Assembly (NCBI GenBank): GCA_963728765.1
Contig: CAVSKX010000001.1
Location: 372,001 to 436,000, forward strand
Origin: AC-32 sp963728765
Lineage (GTDB): Bacteria > Actinomycetota > Thermoleophilia > Gaiellales > Gaiellaceae
Length of the DNA stretch: 64,000 nt
Direction: 5' to 3'
Part shown: in pieces, positions 31,473 through 40,029 of the stretch
Position numbering within the stretch: the stretch's first letter is position 1
How the letters are laid out: every line of letters starts with the position of its first letter
Made by a program: the position numbers and the translations under genes
Notes under the pieces: generated by a model
Seen by the model: the letters and a program-made list of their open reading frames with translations, nothing else
Told to the model about the DNA's origin: nothing
Databases searched by the model: none

Positions 31473-32251
31473 AACGCGTGCTCCTGCAGGAACGGGAGCA
31501 CGAGCGCGTCGAACTCGCGCGGCCGTTCCATGCTCGGCACGTGCGCGGTCGCCTCGATGCGCTCGAGGCGCGCGCCGGGGATCTCGCTCGCGAGCCGCTC
31601 CGCGATCGCGTGCATGTCGGGCTGGTCCTCCTCGCCGACGAGGACCAGCGTCGGCGCCTGGACCTCGCCGAGCTTCTGTGCGAGATCGTCGACGAGCAGC
31701 TCCTCCCCGTCCTCCTCGACCCCAGCCGCGAGCTCGTAGGCGCGGCGCTGCATCTCCCCGACGCGGGCACGCACTTGTGGGTCGACGTCCTCCGGCCGGC
31801 GACGCGGGCCGTCCACCCACGTGCGCAGGCTCGCCTCAACTGCTGCGTCGAGATCGCCCGCCTCGAACGCCGCCTCTTCCTCGGCCCACGCGTCACGCAT
31901 CTCCTGCGACCACTCGTGGCCGGGAAGGCCCGGAGCGACGAGCACGAGCGCCGACACGAGCTCGGGCCGCGCGAGAGCGACCTCGAGGGCGACGCGGCCC
32001 CCGAGCGAGACACCGACGAGCGCCGCCCGTTCCTTGCCATGCGCCTCGAGCGCCTCGATCAGGTCACGCGCCTGCGCGAACGTCCCCGGCTCGAGCGGCG
32101 AGTTGCCGAAACCCCGCAGGTCGACCCGCAGCAGCCGGAACGACGGCGACCACTCCTGCCATTCGCGATCCCACATCCGGCTGTCGCAGATGCCTTCGTG
32201 CACGAGCACGACCGCCGGCCCCTCGCCGGCGACCTCTGCGTACAGCGCCAC
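31469..32251 (-). CDS. Alpha/beta hydrolase
   Basis: A 260-residue hydrolase with VVLVHEGICDSRMWDREWQE (oxyanion region), nucleophile elbow ALVGVSLGGRVAL, Asp in PTLVLVGEEDQPDMHAIAER, and the catalytic His in ATAHVPSMERP. It resembles 3-oxoadipate enol-lactonases, but specificity is open. A sugar lactonase role, filling the missing 6-phosphogluconolactonase step, would suit the operon, yet the family is not the usual one (inference). The GTG start has GGAGGGG 5 nt upstream; that ribosome-binding site lies inside the outer stem of the 162-nt hairpin at 32254-32415. Confidence 0.85.
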   Translation of the reverse strand: MALYAEVAGEGPAVVLVHEGICDSRMWDREWQEWSPSFRLLRVDLRGFGNSPLEPGTFAQARDLIEALEAHGKERAALVGVSLGGRVALEVALARPELVSALVLVAPGLPGHEWSQEMRDAWAEEEAAFEAGDLDAAVEASLRTWVDGPRRRPEDVDPQVRARVGEMQRRAYELAAGVEEDGEELLVDDLAQKLGEVQAPTLVLVGEEDQPDMHAIAERLASEIPGARLERIEATAHVPSMERPREFDALVLPFLQEHAL

Positions 32252-32253
32252 TA

Positions 32254-32415
32254 GTGCCCCTCCAGGCAATACATGCCCGCTTGTGGCCCGCGAGCACGCG
32301 GCGCCAGGAACCCCCATCGCCCTTGCCAAGGCACCCAGCCTTGGCCGCGGGCGAGTGCGGCTCCTGGCTTGGTGCTCGCGACCCACAAGCTGAGCGGCAT
32401 TACCTGAAGGGGCAC
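32254..32415 (-). promoter_or_regulatory. 162-nt nested hairpin leader enclosing the hydrolase ribosome-binding site
   Basis: Four nested helices can be seen. The outer one is 17 bp (32254-32270 with 32399-32415) with two G-U wobbles. The second is 19 bp with one mismatch and one wobble (32279-32297 with 32372-32390). The third is 7-8 bp (32303-32310 with 32361-32368). The apical one is a perfect 8 bp (GCCAAGGC 32325-32332 with GCCTTGGC 32338-32345) with a 5-nt loop. In the minus-strand transcript the 3' arm of the outer helix contains GGAGGGGCAC, the ribosome-binding site of the hydrolase. It begins 9 nt after the tal stop and fills the whole gap. Confidence 0.75.
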
Positions 32416-32424
32416 AAGAACGCC

Positions 32425-33531
32425 TCAGGCGGAGACGAGCTCGCCGCGCTTGGCCTTGACGCCCTCGAGCAGTTCCCTGAACGAGTCGGCGAACTTCTCG
32501 ACGCCTTCGCGCTCCAACGTGTCGACCACGTCGTCGTAGTCGACCCCCGCCTCGGCGACGCGCTCGAACACCTGACGTGCCCTGTCGATGTCCTGCTCGA
32601 GCGTGAGCGCCACCTCTCCGTGATCCTGGAAGGCGCGGATCGTCTCCTCGGGCATCGTGTTCACGGTCTCGGGCCCGATCAGGTCCTCGACGTACAGCAC
32701 GTCCCGGTACTCGGGGTTCTTGGTCGAGGTCGAGGCCCAGAGGCAGCGCTGCGTCCGCGCGCCCTTCGCGCTCAACGCGTCCCAGCGCTCGCCGGAGAAG
32801 AGCCCCTTGTAGCGCTGGTAGGCGAGCTTCGCGTTTGCGACCGCGAGCTTGCCCTTCAGGTCGTCGGGCGCGCCGGCCTCGTCGAGCCGACGGTCGGCCT
32901 CGGTGTCCACGCGCGAGACGAAGAAGCTCGCCACTGACGCGACGCGAGATGGGTCGCCGCCGCTCTCGACGAGCCGCTCGAGCCCGCGTAGGTAGGCCTC
33001 GACGACCTCGACATAGCGCTCCAGCGAGAAGATCAGCGTCACGTTGATGTTCCGCCCGCGGGCGATCATCTCCTCGATCGCCGGCAGGCCGGCCTCCGTC
33101 GCCGGGATCTTCACGAAGCAGTTCGGCTTGTCGACGAGCTCGTGCAGCCGCTGCGCCTCGGCAATCGTCGCATCCGTGTCGTAGGCGAGGTTCGGGTCGA
33201 CCTCGATCGAGACGTAGCCGTCCTGACCCTGGCCGCCGTCCCAGACCGACCGCAGCAGGTCGCAGGCGTTCTGGACGTCCTGGACGGCCAGCCGTAGGAA
33301 AACCTCCTTCGGGTCGTCCTCCTCGGCCAGCACCTCGCGGAACTGCTCGTCGTACGCGTCTCCCTCGGAGATCGCCTTCTGGAAGATCGTCGGGTTCGAC
33401 GTGACGCCGACGACGGCGTCCTCCTCCATCATCCGCGCGAGCTCGCCGCTCCGCAGCAGGTGACGGGAGAGAAAGTCGATCCAGACGCTCTGTCCCAGCT
33501 CAGACAGCTGGTGTAGACGTGAGTTAGCCAT
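32425..33531 (-). CDS. tal: Transaldolase
   Basis: Transfers a dihydroxyacetone unit between sugar phosphates via a Schiff-base lysine. 368 residues, the longer bacterial type (class 2-like). Motifs: SVWIDFLSRHLLRSGELARM, VVGVTSNPTIFQKAI, KPNCFVKIPATEAGLPAIEE, INVTLIFSLERYVEVVEAYL, and the active-site Lys in RCLWASTSTKNPEYRDVLYV. The ATG at 33531 lies inside the last codons of rpiB (8-bp overlap). A large hairpin follows before the next gene. Confidence 0.95.
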   Translation of the reverse strand: MANSRLHQLSELGQSVWIDFLSRHLLRSGELARMMEEDAVVGVTSNPTIFQKAISEGDAYDEQFREVLAEEDDPKEVFLRLAVQDVQNACDLLRSVWDGGQGQDGYVSIEVDPNLAYDTDATIAEAQRLHELVDKPNCFVKIPATEAGLPAIEEMIARGRNINVTLIFSLERYVEVVEAYLRGLERLVESGGDPSRVASVASFFVSRVDTEADRRLDEAGAPDDLKGKLAVANAKLAYQRYKGLFSGERWDALSAKGARTQRCLWASTSTKNPEYRDVLYVEDLIGPETVNTMPEETIRAFQDHGEVALTLEQDIDRARQVFERVAEAGVDYDDVVDTLEREGVEKFADSFRELLEGVKAKRGELVSA

Positions 33532-33982
33532 ATGTCGTTTCCCTTTCCATCTCCTCGATCTTCTCAAGCCTCCGCACGTAACGCTCGGCGCCGTCGAAGC
33601 GGGCTTCGAGGAACGCGCGCGTGAGCTCGGCGGCCAGCTCGGCGCCGATCACCTCCGAGCCGAGGCAGAGCACGTTCATGTCGTCGTGCTCTACGCCCTG
33701 GTGCGCGGAGTAGATGTCGTGGCAGACCGCCGCGCGGATCCCCGGCAGCTTGTTGGCCGCGACCGACGCCCCCACCCCGGAGCCGCAGACGAGCACCGCA
33801 CGCTCGGCCTCGCCCGAGCGAATCGCCTCGCCGACTTCGCGTGCCTTGTCGGGGTAGTCGATGCGCGGCTCGGGCTTGTCCGTGCCCAGGTCCACGGCCT
33901 CGTGCCCAAGTGCGGCCAGCACCTCCAGCAGCCGCTCACGGAGCTTGACGCCGCGGTGGTCAAACGCAACCGCGACTCGCAT
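33524..33982 (-). CDS. rpiB: Ribose-5-phosphate isomerase B
   Basis: Interconverts ribose-5-phosphate and ribulose-5-phosphate. 152 residues, starts MRVAVAFDHRGVKLRERLLE, with VLVCGSGVGASVAANK, the IYSAHQGVEHDDMNVLCLG segment carrying the catalytic acid/His region, and a C-terminal helix. It is the promoter-proximal gene of the minus-strand pentose-phosphate operon. Only 20 bp separate it from the divergent tkt start. Confidence 0.95.
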   Translation of the reverse strand: MRVAVAFDHRGVKLRERLLEVLAALGHEAVDLGTDKPEPRIDYPDKAREVGEAIRSGEAERAVLVCGSGVGASVAANKLPGIRAAVCHDIYSAHQGVEHDDMNVLCLGSEVIGAELAAELTRAFLEARFDGAERYVRRLEKIEEMERETTYG

Positions 33983-34002
33983 AGGACCGTTACGTTACTC
34001 CC
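33983..34002. promoter_or_regulatory. 20-bp divergent rpiB/tkt intergenic region, likely overlapping promoters
   Basis: The gap reads AGGACCGTTACGTTACTCCC. TACGTT, 10 nt before the tkt ATG, and on the other strand TAACGT, 14 nt before the rpiB ATG, resemble -10 hexamers sharing the same bases. Neither gene has a ribosome-binding site, so both mRNAs are probably leaderless or nearly so (inference). Confidence 0.5.
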
Positions 34003-35853
34003 ATGAGCGACGCTGAGCGCTGGCGCGAGCTGGGGCAGCAGCTGCGAGTCGACTCGATCCGCGCCGCTGCCGTCACGAGCTCCGGCCACCCGACTTCGTC
34101 GATGTCCGCGGCCGACCTGATGGCCGTGCTGATGTCGAAGTACCTCCACTACGACTTCGATCGACCCGACGACCCGCGCAACGACCACCTCGTCTTCTCG
34201 AAGGGCCACGCCTCGCCGCTGCTCTACTCGATGTACAAGGCGGCCGGCGCGATCACCGACGAGGAGCTGCTGACGTTCCGGAAGTTCGGCAGCCGGCTGG
34301 AAGGCCACCCGACGCCGGAGATCCCGTGGGTCGACGTCGCCACCGGCTCCCTCGGCCAGGGACTGCCGTACGGGGTCGGTATCGCGCTCGCGGGCAAGAA
34401 GCTCGATCGGCTGCCCTACCGGGTGTGGGTGCTGCACGGCGACAGCGAGATGGCGGAGGGCTCGGTCTGGGAGGCGTTCGAGCACGCGTCGTTTTACAGC
34501 CTGGACAACCTCACGGTGATTCTCGACGTCAACCGCCTCGGCCAGCGCGGCGAGACGATGCACGGCTGGGATCTGGACTCGTACGCCGGCAAGGCGCGCG
34601 CGTTCGGCTGGCACGCCGTCGAGGTCGACGGCCACGACGTGGAGGCGATCGACCGCGCCTACGGGGAGGCAGCCGCGCAGCAGGGCCAGCCGACGCTGGT
34701 CGTGGCACGCACGCTCAAGGGCAAGGGCGTGAAGGAGGTCGAGGACAAGGGCGGCTGGCACGGGAAGGCGCTCGACCACCCCGAGGAGTCGATCGCGGAG
34801 CTCGGCGGCGAGCGCAACATCGTCGTCGACGTGCCGAAGCCCGAGCTCGAGGGCGAGCCGCACGCCTTCGAGGTTTCCGGTCCGCTCGAGCTCCCGTCGT
34901 GGCAGCACGGCGAGGAGGTCGCAACGCGGCGTGCTTACGGCGACGCGTTGGCGGCGCTCGGCGCGGCGCGCGGCGACGTCGTGGGGCTCGACGGCGAGGT
35001 CTCGAACTCGACCTACGCCGAGATCTTCCGCGACGCGCATCCCGACCGGTACTTCGAGATGTACATCGCGGAGCAGCAGATGATCGCCGCGGCGGTCGGA
35101 ATGCAGGTGCGCGGCTGGGTGCCGTTCGCATCCACGTTCGCCGCGTTCCTGAGTCGCGCGTACGACTTCATCCGCATGGCAGCGATCAGCCGCGCGAACA
35201 TCCGTCTCTGCGGCTCGCATGCGGGCGTCTCGATCGGCGAGGACGGGCCGTCGCAGATGGCGCTCGAGGACCTGGCGATGATGCGCGCAGTCCACGGCTC
35301 GACCGTCCTCTATCCATCCGACCCGAACCAGACGGCGCGGCTGGTGGCCGAGATGGCCGACCGCGAGGGAATCGTCTTCATGCGCACGACCCGAGCCGCA
35401 ACGCCGGTGCTCTACGACGCGAGCGACGAGTTCCAGATCGGCGGCTCCCGCGTGCTGAGGCAGGGCGACGACCTGGCGATCGTCGCTGCCGGGATCACGC
35501 TGCACGAGTCGTTGAAGGCGGCCGACAAGCTGATCGCCGAAGGCATCGACGCACGCGTGATCGACCTCTACTCGGTGAAGCCGGTGGACGTCGAGACGCT
35601 GCGCGCAGCGGCCGAGGCGACCGGCGGCCGGATCATCACCGTCGAGGACCACTGGTCGGAGGGCGGGATCGGCGACGCCGTGCTCGAGGCGCTGTCGGAC
35701 GACGGCGAGCTGCCGCCGCAGGTCGTGCGCCTGGCCGTGCGCGAGATGCCGGGCTCGGGCAAGCCGGCCGAGCTGCTCGCCGCGGCCGGGATCGACGCCG
35801 ACCACATCGCCCAGGCGGTTCGCGCTCTCGTGGGCGCCGCGGTCGCCGGCTAG
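34003..35853 (+). CDS. tkt: Transketolase
   Basis: TPP-dependent ketol transferase, 616 residues, single chain. N-terminal domain: VDSIRAAAVTSSGHPTSSMS, FSKGHASPLLYSMY, TGSLGQGLPYGVGIAL, and the TPP motif HGDSEMAEGSVWEAF to NLTVILDVNRLGQ. The pyrimidine domain has YIAEQQMIAAAVGMQVRGW and SHAGVSIGEDGPSQMALEDL; the C-terminal domain has VIDLYSVKPVDVETLRAAAE. Divergent from the rpiB operon, it completes the non-oxidative branch. Its 3' end overlaps the convergent kinase gene by 4 bp. Confidence 0.96.
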   Translation: MSDAERWRELGQQLRVDSIRAAAVTSSGHPTSSMSAADLMAVLMSKYLHYDFDRPDDPRNDHLVFSKGHASPLLYSMYKAAGAITDEELLTFRKFGSRLEGHPTPEIPWVDVATGSLGQGLPYGVGIALAGKKLDRLPYRVWVLHGDSEMAEGSVWEAFEHASFYSLDNLTVILDVNRLGQRGETMHGWDLDSYAGKARAFGWHAVEVDGHDVEAIDRAYGEAAAQQGQPTLVVARTLKGKGVKEVEDKGGWHGKALDHPEESIAELGGERNIVVDVPKPELEGEPHAFEVSGPLELPSWQHGEEVATRRAYGDALAALGAARGDVVGLDGEVSNSTYAEIFRDAHPDRYFEMYIAEQQMIAAAVGMQVRGWVPFASTFAAFLSRAYDFIRMAAISRANIRLCGSHAGVSIGEDGPSQMALEDLAMMRAVHGSTVLYPSDPNQTARLVAEMADREGIVFMRTTRAATPVLYDASDEFQIGGSRVLRQGDDLAIVAAGITLHESLKAADKLIAEGIDARVIDLYSVKPVDVETLRAAAEATGGRIITVEDHWSEGGIGDAVLEALSDDGELPPQVVRLAVREMPGSGKPAELLAAAGIDADHIAQAVRALVGAAVAG

Positions 35854-37175
35854 ATCAGGCGGCGGTAGAGCTCGCGCTGCCGCTCGCGCGCGGCGGCGTA
35901 GATCTCCGTGTGCTCCGGATCCGGCTCGTGCGCTCGGCCGAGCGGCGCGGGCTCGGGCTCGATCCCGAGCCGCTCGAGCACGTGGACGGCGGCCCCGCGG
36001 GCCGAGCCCTCGGCGACCGCGGAAGCCGTGACGGGGAGGCCGAGCACGTCCGCGAACAGCTGCGTCCACTCCGGGCTCGCGAGCAGCGCGTGGCCCGTGG
36101 CGACCACCTCGCGCACCTCGGGGAGCCGGTCGGCGGACTCGGCGATCCGGTAGGCGACGCCCTCGAGCCCCGCGTGCAGCAGGTCGGCGGCGTCGGTGTC
36201 GAAGGTGAGACCGGCGATGGCGCCCGTCGCGCGCGGGCTCCAGCCGGGGCTCCGCTCGCCGCCGAGCAGCGGCAGGAACGTGAGCCCGTGGCCGTCCGGC
36301 GGCCGGGCCTCCGGCCCCTCCAGCCGCAGCGTGCGCTCGAGCCAGGCGTAGAGGTTGCCGCCGTCCGAGACCGCGCCGCCCTCGACCACGCGCCGCTCGT
36401 CGACGAGGTAGCAGAAGAGCCCCGGCCGCGGCTCGGGCTCGCCGTCGTGGACGATCCGCAGCGCCCCCGACGTGCCGATGTTGAGCGCGGCGCGGTCGGC
36501 GACGGTGCACCCGGCGCCGACATTCGAGCAGGGCCCGTCCGCGAGCGGCGGGTACGTCGTCCCGGCGGGGTCGTCGCCGAGCGGCGGCAGCAGCGCCTCG
36601 TCCACGCCGAGCTCACCGAGCAGCTGCTCGTCCCAGCGGCGCCCGCGCAGGTCGAGCAGTCCGCTTCCGGAAGCGGTGGAGAGCGTCGTGCGCAGCTCTC
36701 CGGTGAGCGCGAGGAAAAGGTAGTCGGCGAAGGAGACGACGTGCCGCGCTTTCTCCAGGACGCCCTCCGTGCGGAGCCAGGCGAGCTTCGCGGGCCAGAA
36801 GCTCGGGTGAAACACGCACCCGGTGCGCGCGTGCACCGCGCGCTCGTCGAGGCGCTCGGCGAGCTCCTCGGCCTGCGCGACGGAGCGCCGGTCCTGCCAG
36901 AGCAGCACCGGCGTCAGCGGCCGGTCGCTCTCGTCCAGCAGAAGGAGGCTGTGCATGAAGCACGAGATCCCGAGTGCGTCGTGGCCCTCACCGGCTCCTT
37001 CCAGCGCGGCTCGCGCCGCGGCGAGCAGCTCGTCCGGGTCGAGTTCCGCCGAGCCGTCGCGTCCGAGGTGCGCCGAGTACGTCCGCTGCGCTCCCTGTCC
37101 GGACTCCCGCCCGCGCTCGTCGTAGGCGCAAGCGCGAGTCGATGAGCTGCCGACGTCGAGCGCGAGCACCCGCAT
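35850..37175 (-). CDS. FGGY-family carbohydrate kinase (gluconokinase or xylulokinase-like)
   Basis: A 441-residue sugar kinase. The N-terminal phosphate loop is LALDVGSSSTRACAYDERG; FMHSLLLLDESDRPLTPVLL and WQDRRS follow; the FGGY C-terminal domain has NIGTSGALRIV and LTFLPLLGGERSPGWSP. Next to tkt and the gnd/zwf operon, gluconate or xylulose is the likely substrate; the MHSLLLLD stretch reminds me of gluconokinases. Substrate is inference. It is transcribed divergently from the ABC-F gene across a gap with a large hairpin. Confidence 0.88.
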   Translation of the reverse strand: MRVLALDVGSSSTRACAYDERGRESGQGAQRTYSAHLGRDGSAELDPDELLAAARAALEGAGEGHDALGISCFMHSLLLLDESDRPLTPVLLWQDRRSVAQAEELAERLDERAVHARTGCVFHPSFWPAKLAWLRTEGVLEKARHVVSFADYLFLALTGELRTTLSTASGSGLLDLRGRRWDEQLLGELGVDEALLPPLGDDPAGTTYPPLADGPCSNVGAGCTVADRAALNIGTSGALRIVHDGEPEPRPGLFCYLVDERRVVEGGAVSDGGNLYAWLERTLRLEGPEARPPDGHGLTFLPLLGGERSPGWSPRATGAIAGLTFDTDAADLLHAGLEGVAYRIAESADRLPEVREVVATGHALLASPEWTQLFADVLGLPVTASAVAEGSARGAAVHVLERLGIEPEPAPLGRAHEPDPEHTEIYAAARERQRELYRRLI

Positions 37176-37216
37176 GGAGCGGGACCCTACGCCGAGGCGC
37201 CGACCGGGCGGCGCCG

Positions 37217-37264
37217 ACCGTGGAGGTCGCGTGGGCTTTGCTCACGCGACCGTCCAACCACGGT
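37217..37264. repeat. Nested hairpin in the kinase/ABC-F divergent gap
   Basis: The outer arms ACCGTGG/CCACGGT (37217-37223, 37258-37264) enclose GGTCGCGTG/CACGCGACC (37225-37233, 37243-37251). The inner core matches the hairpin at 6651-6677: GGTCGCG, three variable bases, GCTTTGC, three variable bases, CGCGACCGTC, with the variable bases remaining able to pair. There is no T tract here. Confidence 0.6.
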
Positions 37265-37312
37265 GTTGGACCGCGGAAGGCGTGGCCCCAGCACCGAGAT
37301 AGCCTCTAACCC

Positions 37313-39184
37313 GTGATCGTCACCGCCTCCAATCTCAGGAAGGAGCTCGCGGGGTCGCTGCTGTTCGAGGGCGTCTCGTTCTCGGTCGACCGGCGCCAGC
37401 GGCTCGCGCTCTCCGGCCCGAACGGCGCCGGCAAGACGACGCTGCTGCGGATGCTCGTCGGCGAAAGCGAGATCCACGGCGGCGAGCTCGCCTTCGCCAA
37501 GGGCACCCGGATCGCGCTCCACGATCAGCGGCCTCCGCTCGACCGCGGGCTGACCCTGCGCGAGTACGCGCTCACCGGCGCGCGCGACCTGATCGAGACC
37601 GAGGAGGAGCTGCGCACGCTGGAGCAGGCGATGGCCGCGGGCGACCACTCGCAGGCGACGCTAGGCCGGTACGCGGCGGCACAGGCCCGGCTCGAGCACG
37701 CAGGCGGCTACACGTGGCGCGACCGCGCGACGGCGGCCCTGCGCGGCCTCGGCTTCGCCGAGAACAACCTTGACCGGCCGCTGGAGACGTTCTCCGGCGG
37801 CGAGCTCACGCGTGCCTCCCTCGCCCGAGCGCTCGCCGGCGATCCCGACCTGCTGTTGCTGGACGAGCCGACGAACCACCTCGACGTCGAGAACCTCGAG
37901 TGGCTCGAGCAGGAGCTGCAGTCGCTCGACGCGGCCGTGATCCTGGTCGCGCACGACCGCTGGTTCCTCGAGGCGGTCACGACCGGCGTGCTCGAGCTCG
38001 AGGCGGGGCGCTCGCTCTTCTTCCCGGGCTCCTGGCACGTGTGGCGGATCGAGAAGGCGGCCCGCGCCCAGCACGCGGCGAAGACTGCCGAGCGCGTCGG
38101 TGCCGACATCGCGCGGCTCGAGCGCTTCGTGGAGCGGTTCCGCTACAAGAAGTCGAAGGCCAGGCAGGCGCAGGCAAAGCTGACACAGATCAGGCGGCTC
38201 GATGCCGAGCGCGGCGCTGCGGCCGGCGAGCTCGAGCTGCTGACGCGCCGCAGCAAGTCACTCGGCTTCGACTTCCTGAAGCCGGCACGCAGCGGCCGCA
38301 CCGTGCTCGAGGCCGAGGACCTGGCGCTCGCTGCAGGCGAGAAGCAGTTGCTCGAAGCCGCGACGTTCGTGCTGGAGCGTGGGGAGCACGTCGGGCTCGT
38401 CGGGCCGAACGGCTCCGGCAAGACGACACTGCTCGAGACCGTGCTCGGCCGTCACGAGGCGGCCGCCGGACGGGCGCGGCTCGGCCACGGCGTCGTCCCC
38501 GCGTACTTCTCGCAGCATGAGGTCGAGCTCGATGAGCGCGGCAGTGTCCTCGACTGCGCGCAGCGCGCGACAGGCCTGACGCGACCCCAGGCGCAGAACC
38601 TGCTCGGCCGCTTCCTCTTCTCCGGCTGGGAGGCGCACGAGAAGCCGGTCACGGCGCTGTCCGGCGGCGAGCGACGGCGGCTGGCCCTCGCGCTGGTCGT
38701 CGCGAGCGGTGCGAACTTCCTCGTGCTCGACGAGCCGACGAACCACCTCGACCTCGAGAGCCGGGAGGCGCTGGAGGAAGCGCTCGACGCCTTCCCTGGA
38801 ACGGTGCTGCTCGTCTCCCACGACCGGGCGCTGCTCGACGCGGTCGCGCACCGGCTGCTCGCAATCCACGACCTCGCGCTGCGTTCCTTCGACGGCGGCT
38901 GGGCGGAGTACGCCCGCAGCCGCGAGGAGCCGGCGGCTCCGCCGGCCGAGCCCGCACCGCGCAAGGAAAGGCCGAAACCGCGCAAGGCGCGCCCGCGCCC
39001 GAACGCGCTCGAGCAGCTCGAAGGCCGCATCTCGCAGCAGGAGCAGGCGGTCGCGGCACTCGAGCGTCAGCTCGCCGAGGACTGGTCGGACGTCGAAACG
39101 CTCGCCGCGCATCGCCGCGCGCGGGAGGAGCTGCAGGGCCTGATCTCCCGCTGGGAGCGGCTCTTCGAAGAGGCTCAGGCCTAG
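37313..39184 (+). CDS. ABC-F family ATPase (duplicated ATP-binding cassettes, no membrane domain)
   Basis: A 623-residue soluble ABC protein of the ribosome-associated or antibiotic-resistance ABC-F type. Cassette 1: Walker A GPNGAGKTT, signature FSGGELTRASLARAL, Walker B DLLLLDEPTNHLDVE. Interdomain linker (about 240-330) rich in basic residues, KKSKARQAQAKL. Cassette 2: Walker A GPNGSGKTT, signature LSGGERRRLALALV, Walker B FLVLDEPTNHLDLES. The C-terminal Pro/Lys/Arg tail (about 545-580) and coiled coil (LEQLEGRISQQEQAVAALER) are typical of Uup/EttA relatives. GTG start with no obvious ribosome-binding site. Confidence 0.93.
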   Translation: MIVTASNLRKELAGSLLFEGVSFSVDRRQRLALSGPNGAGKTTLLRMLVGESEIHGGELAFAKGTRIALHDQRPPLDRGLTLREYALTGARDLIETEEELRTLEQAMAAGDHSQATLGRYAAAQARLEHAGGYTWRDRATAALRGLGFAENNLDRPLETFSGGELTRASLARALAGDPDLLLLDEPTNHLDVENLEWLEQELQSLDAAVILVAHDRWFLEAVTTGVLELEAGRSLFFPGSWHVWRIEKAARAQHAAKTAERVGADIARLERFVERFRYKKSKARQAQAKLTQIRRLDAERGAAAGELELLTRRSKSLGFDFLKPARSGRTVLEAEDLALAAGEKQLLEAATFVLERGEHVGLVGPNGSGKTTLLETVLGRHEAAAGRARLGHGVVPAYFSQHEVELDERGSVLDCAQRATGLTRPQAQNLLGRFLFSGWEAHEKPVTALSGGERRRLALALVVASGANFLVLDEPTNHLDLESREALEEALDAFPGTVLLVSHDRALLDAVAHRLLAIHDLALRSFDGGWAEYARSREEPAAPPAEPAPRKERPKPRKARPRPNALEQLEGRISQQEQAVAALERQLAEDWSDVETLAAHRRAREELQGLISRWERLFEEAQA

Positions 39185-39191
39185 GCCCGGC

Positions 39192-40010
39192 CTAGGAGCC
39201 GCCGTGGGCGCGGAGGTAGTCCCGCTCTGCGCGGCGGTTCCGGTACCAGGAGTTGAGGATGATCGCGAGCGGGGCAAGCGCGATCAGCGAGAGCAGCGCG
39301 ATAGGGACAATCCACCAGGCGCGGCTCGGCTTCGGAGTCCCGACGGCCGTGGGCGCCGGAGCCGGAGCGGCGTGCCGCTTGCCCGCGGCGCGGTGGCTCG
39401 TCACTTTCGCCTTGGCCTTCGCGGCCGTTGCCTTGACCTTCGCAGTCGGCTTCGCCTTCGCGAGCGAGGGCGGCCCGTGGAACCTCTTCGGCATCCAGTA
39501 GTCGACCCGCCACTTGCCGTCGTGGCCCTTGACGAGCTCGACGTCGGCGGTCATCGCCGACCAGCCCGACCCGGACTTCGGGAAGAGGAAGACCTCCAGG
39601 CCGATGGTGTCCGTGTAGGAGTACTGCACGAAGCTCCAGCGGCCGAGGCCGCGATTGGCAGCGGGATACGGGACGACCGGGAGGTCGCCGCGGCTCCACT
39701 GCTTTCGCGTGAAGCCCTCGCGCAGGTTCGGCGCCGAGATGTCCCACGAGCGGCCCACGTCCTGCCGGTCGACCGCGGTGAGGACGAATTCGCGCAGCAC
39801 CTTGCTCACCTCGCGCTGCTTCGCCTTCGTGAACGGCGCGCGCTTCGGCTGCGTGTAGCCGGGCTCGTTGACCAGCGGGCCGGTCGCGGCGCCCTTGTTT
39901 TCCGGACTGGAGAAGTGCACGCCCAGGTAGATCAGCGGCGCTGCGACGACGAGCATGACGAGCGGGGGCGCGAGACGACGCCTCCACCGCGGTGAAGAGA
40001 GAATCCGCAC
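39192..40010 (-). CDS. Membrane-anchored protein of unknown function
   Basis: A 272-residue protein. The N-terminal membrane anchor is RRLAPPLVMLVVAAPLIYLG; an extracytoplasmic domain (about 50-175) follows, with TKAKQREVSKVLREFVLTAV, VGRSWDISAPNLREGFTRKQ, TIGLEVFLFPKSGSG and KWRVDYWMPKRFHG, resembling NTF2-like or Mce-associated folds. Then come an Ala/Lys/Thr-rich low-complexity linker (about 178-215), a second helix (WWIVPIALLSLIALAPLAII), and a basic tail. Function unknown. GTG start. Confidence 0.75.
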   Translation of the reverse strand: MRILSSPRWRRRLAPPLVMLVVAAPLIYLGVHFSSPENKGAATGPLVNEPGYTQPKRAPFTKAKQREVSKVLREFVLTAVDRQDVGRSWDISAPNLREGFTRKQWSRGDLPVVPYPAANRGLGRWSFVQYSYTDTIGLEVFLFPKSGSGWSAMTADVELVKGHDGKWRVDYWMPKRFHGPPSLAKAKPTAKVKATAAKAKAKVTSHRAAGKRHAAPAPAPTAVGTPKPSRAWWIVPIALLSLIALAPLAIILNSWYRNRRAERDYLRAHGGS

Positions 40011-40029
40011 CTCGGCATTGTGCCGATGA

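Noticed and set aside
33691..37145. Two 939-residue ORFs over rpiB, tkt and the FGGY kinase
   Set aside because: Both are shadows of conserved genes in other frames.
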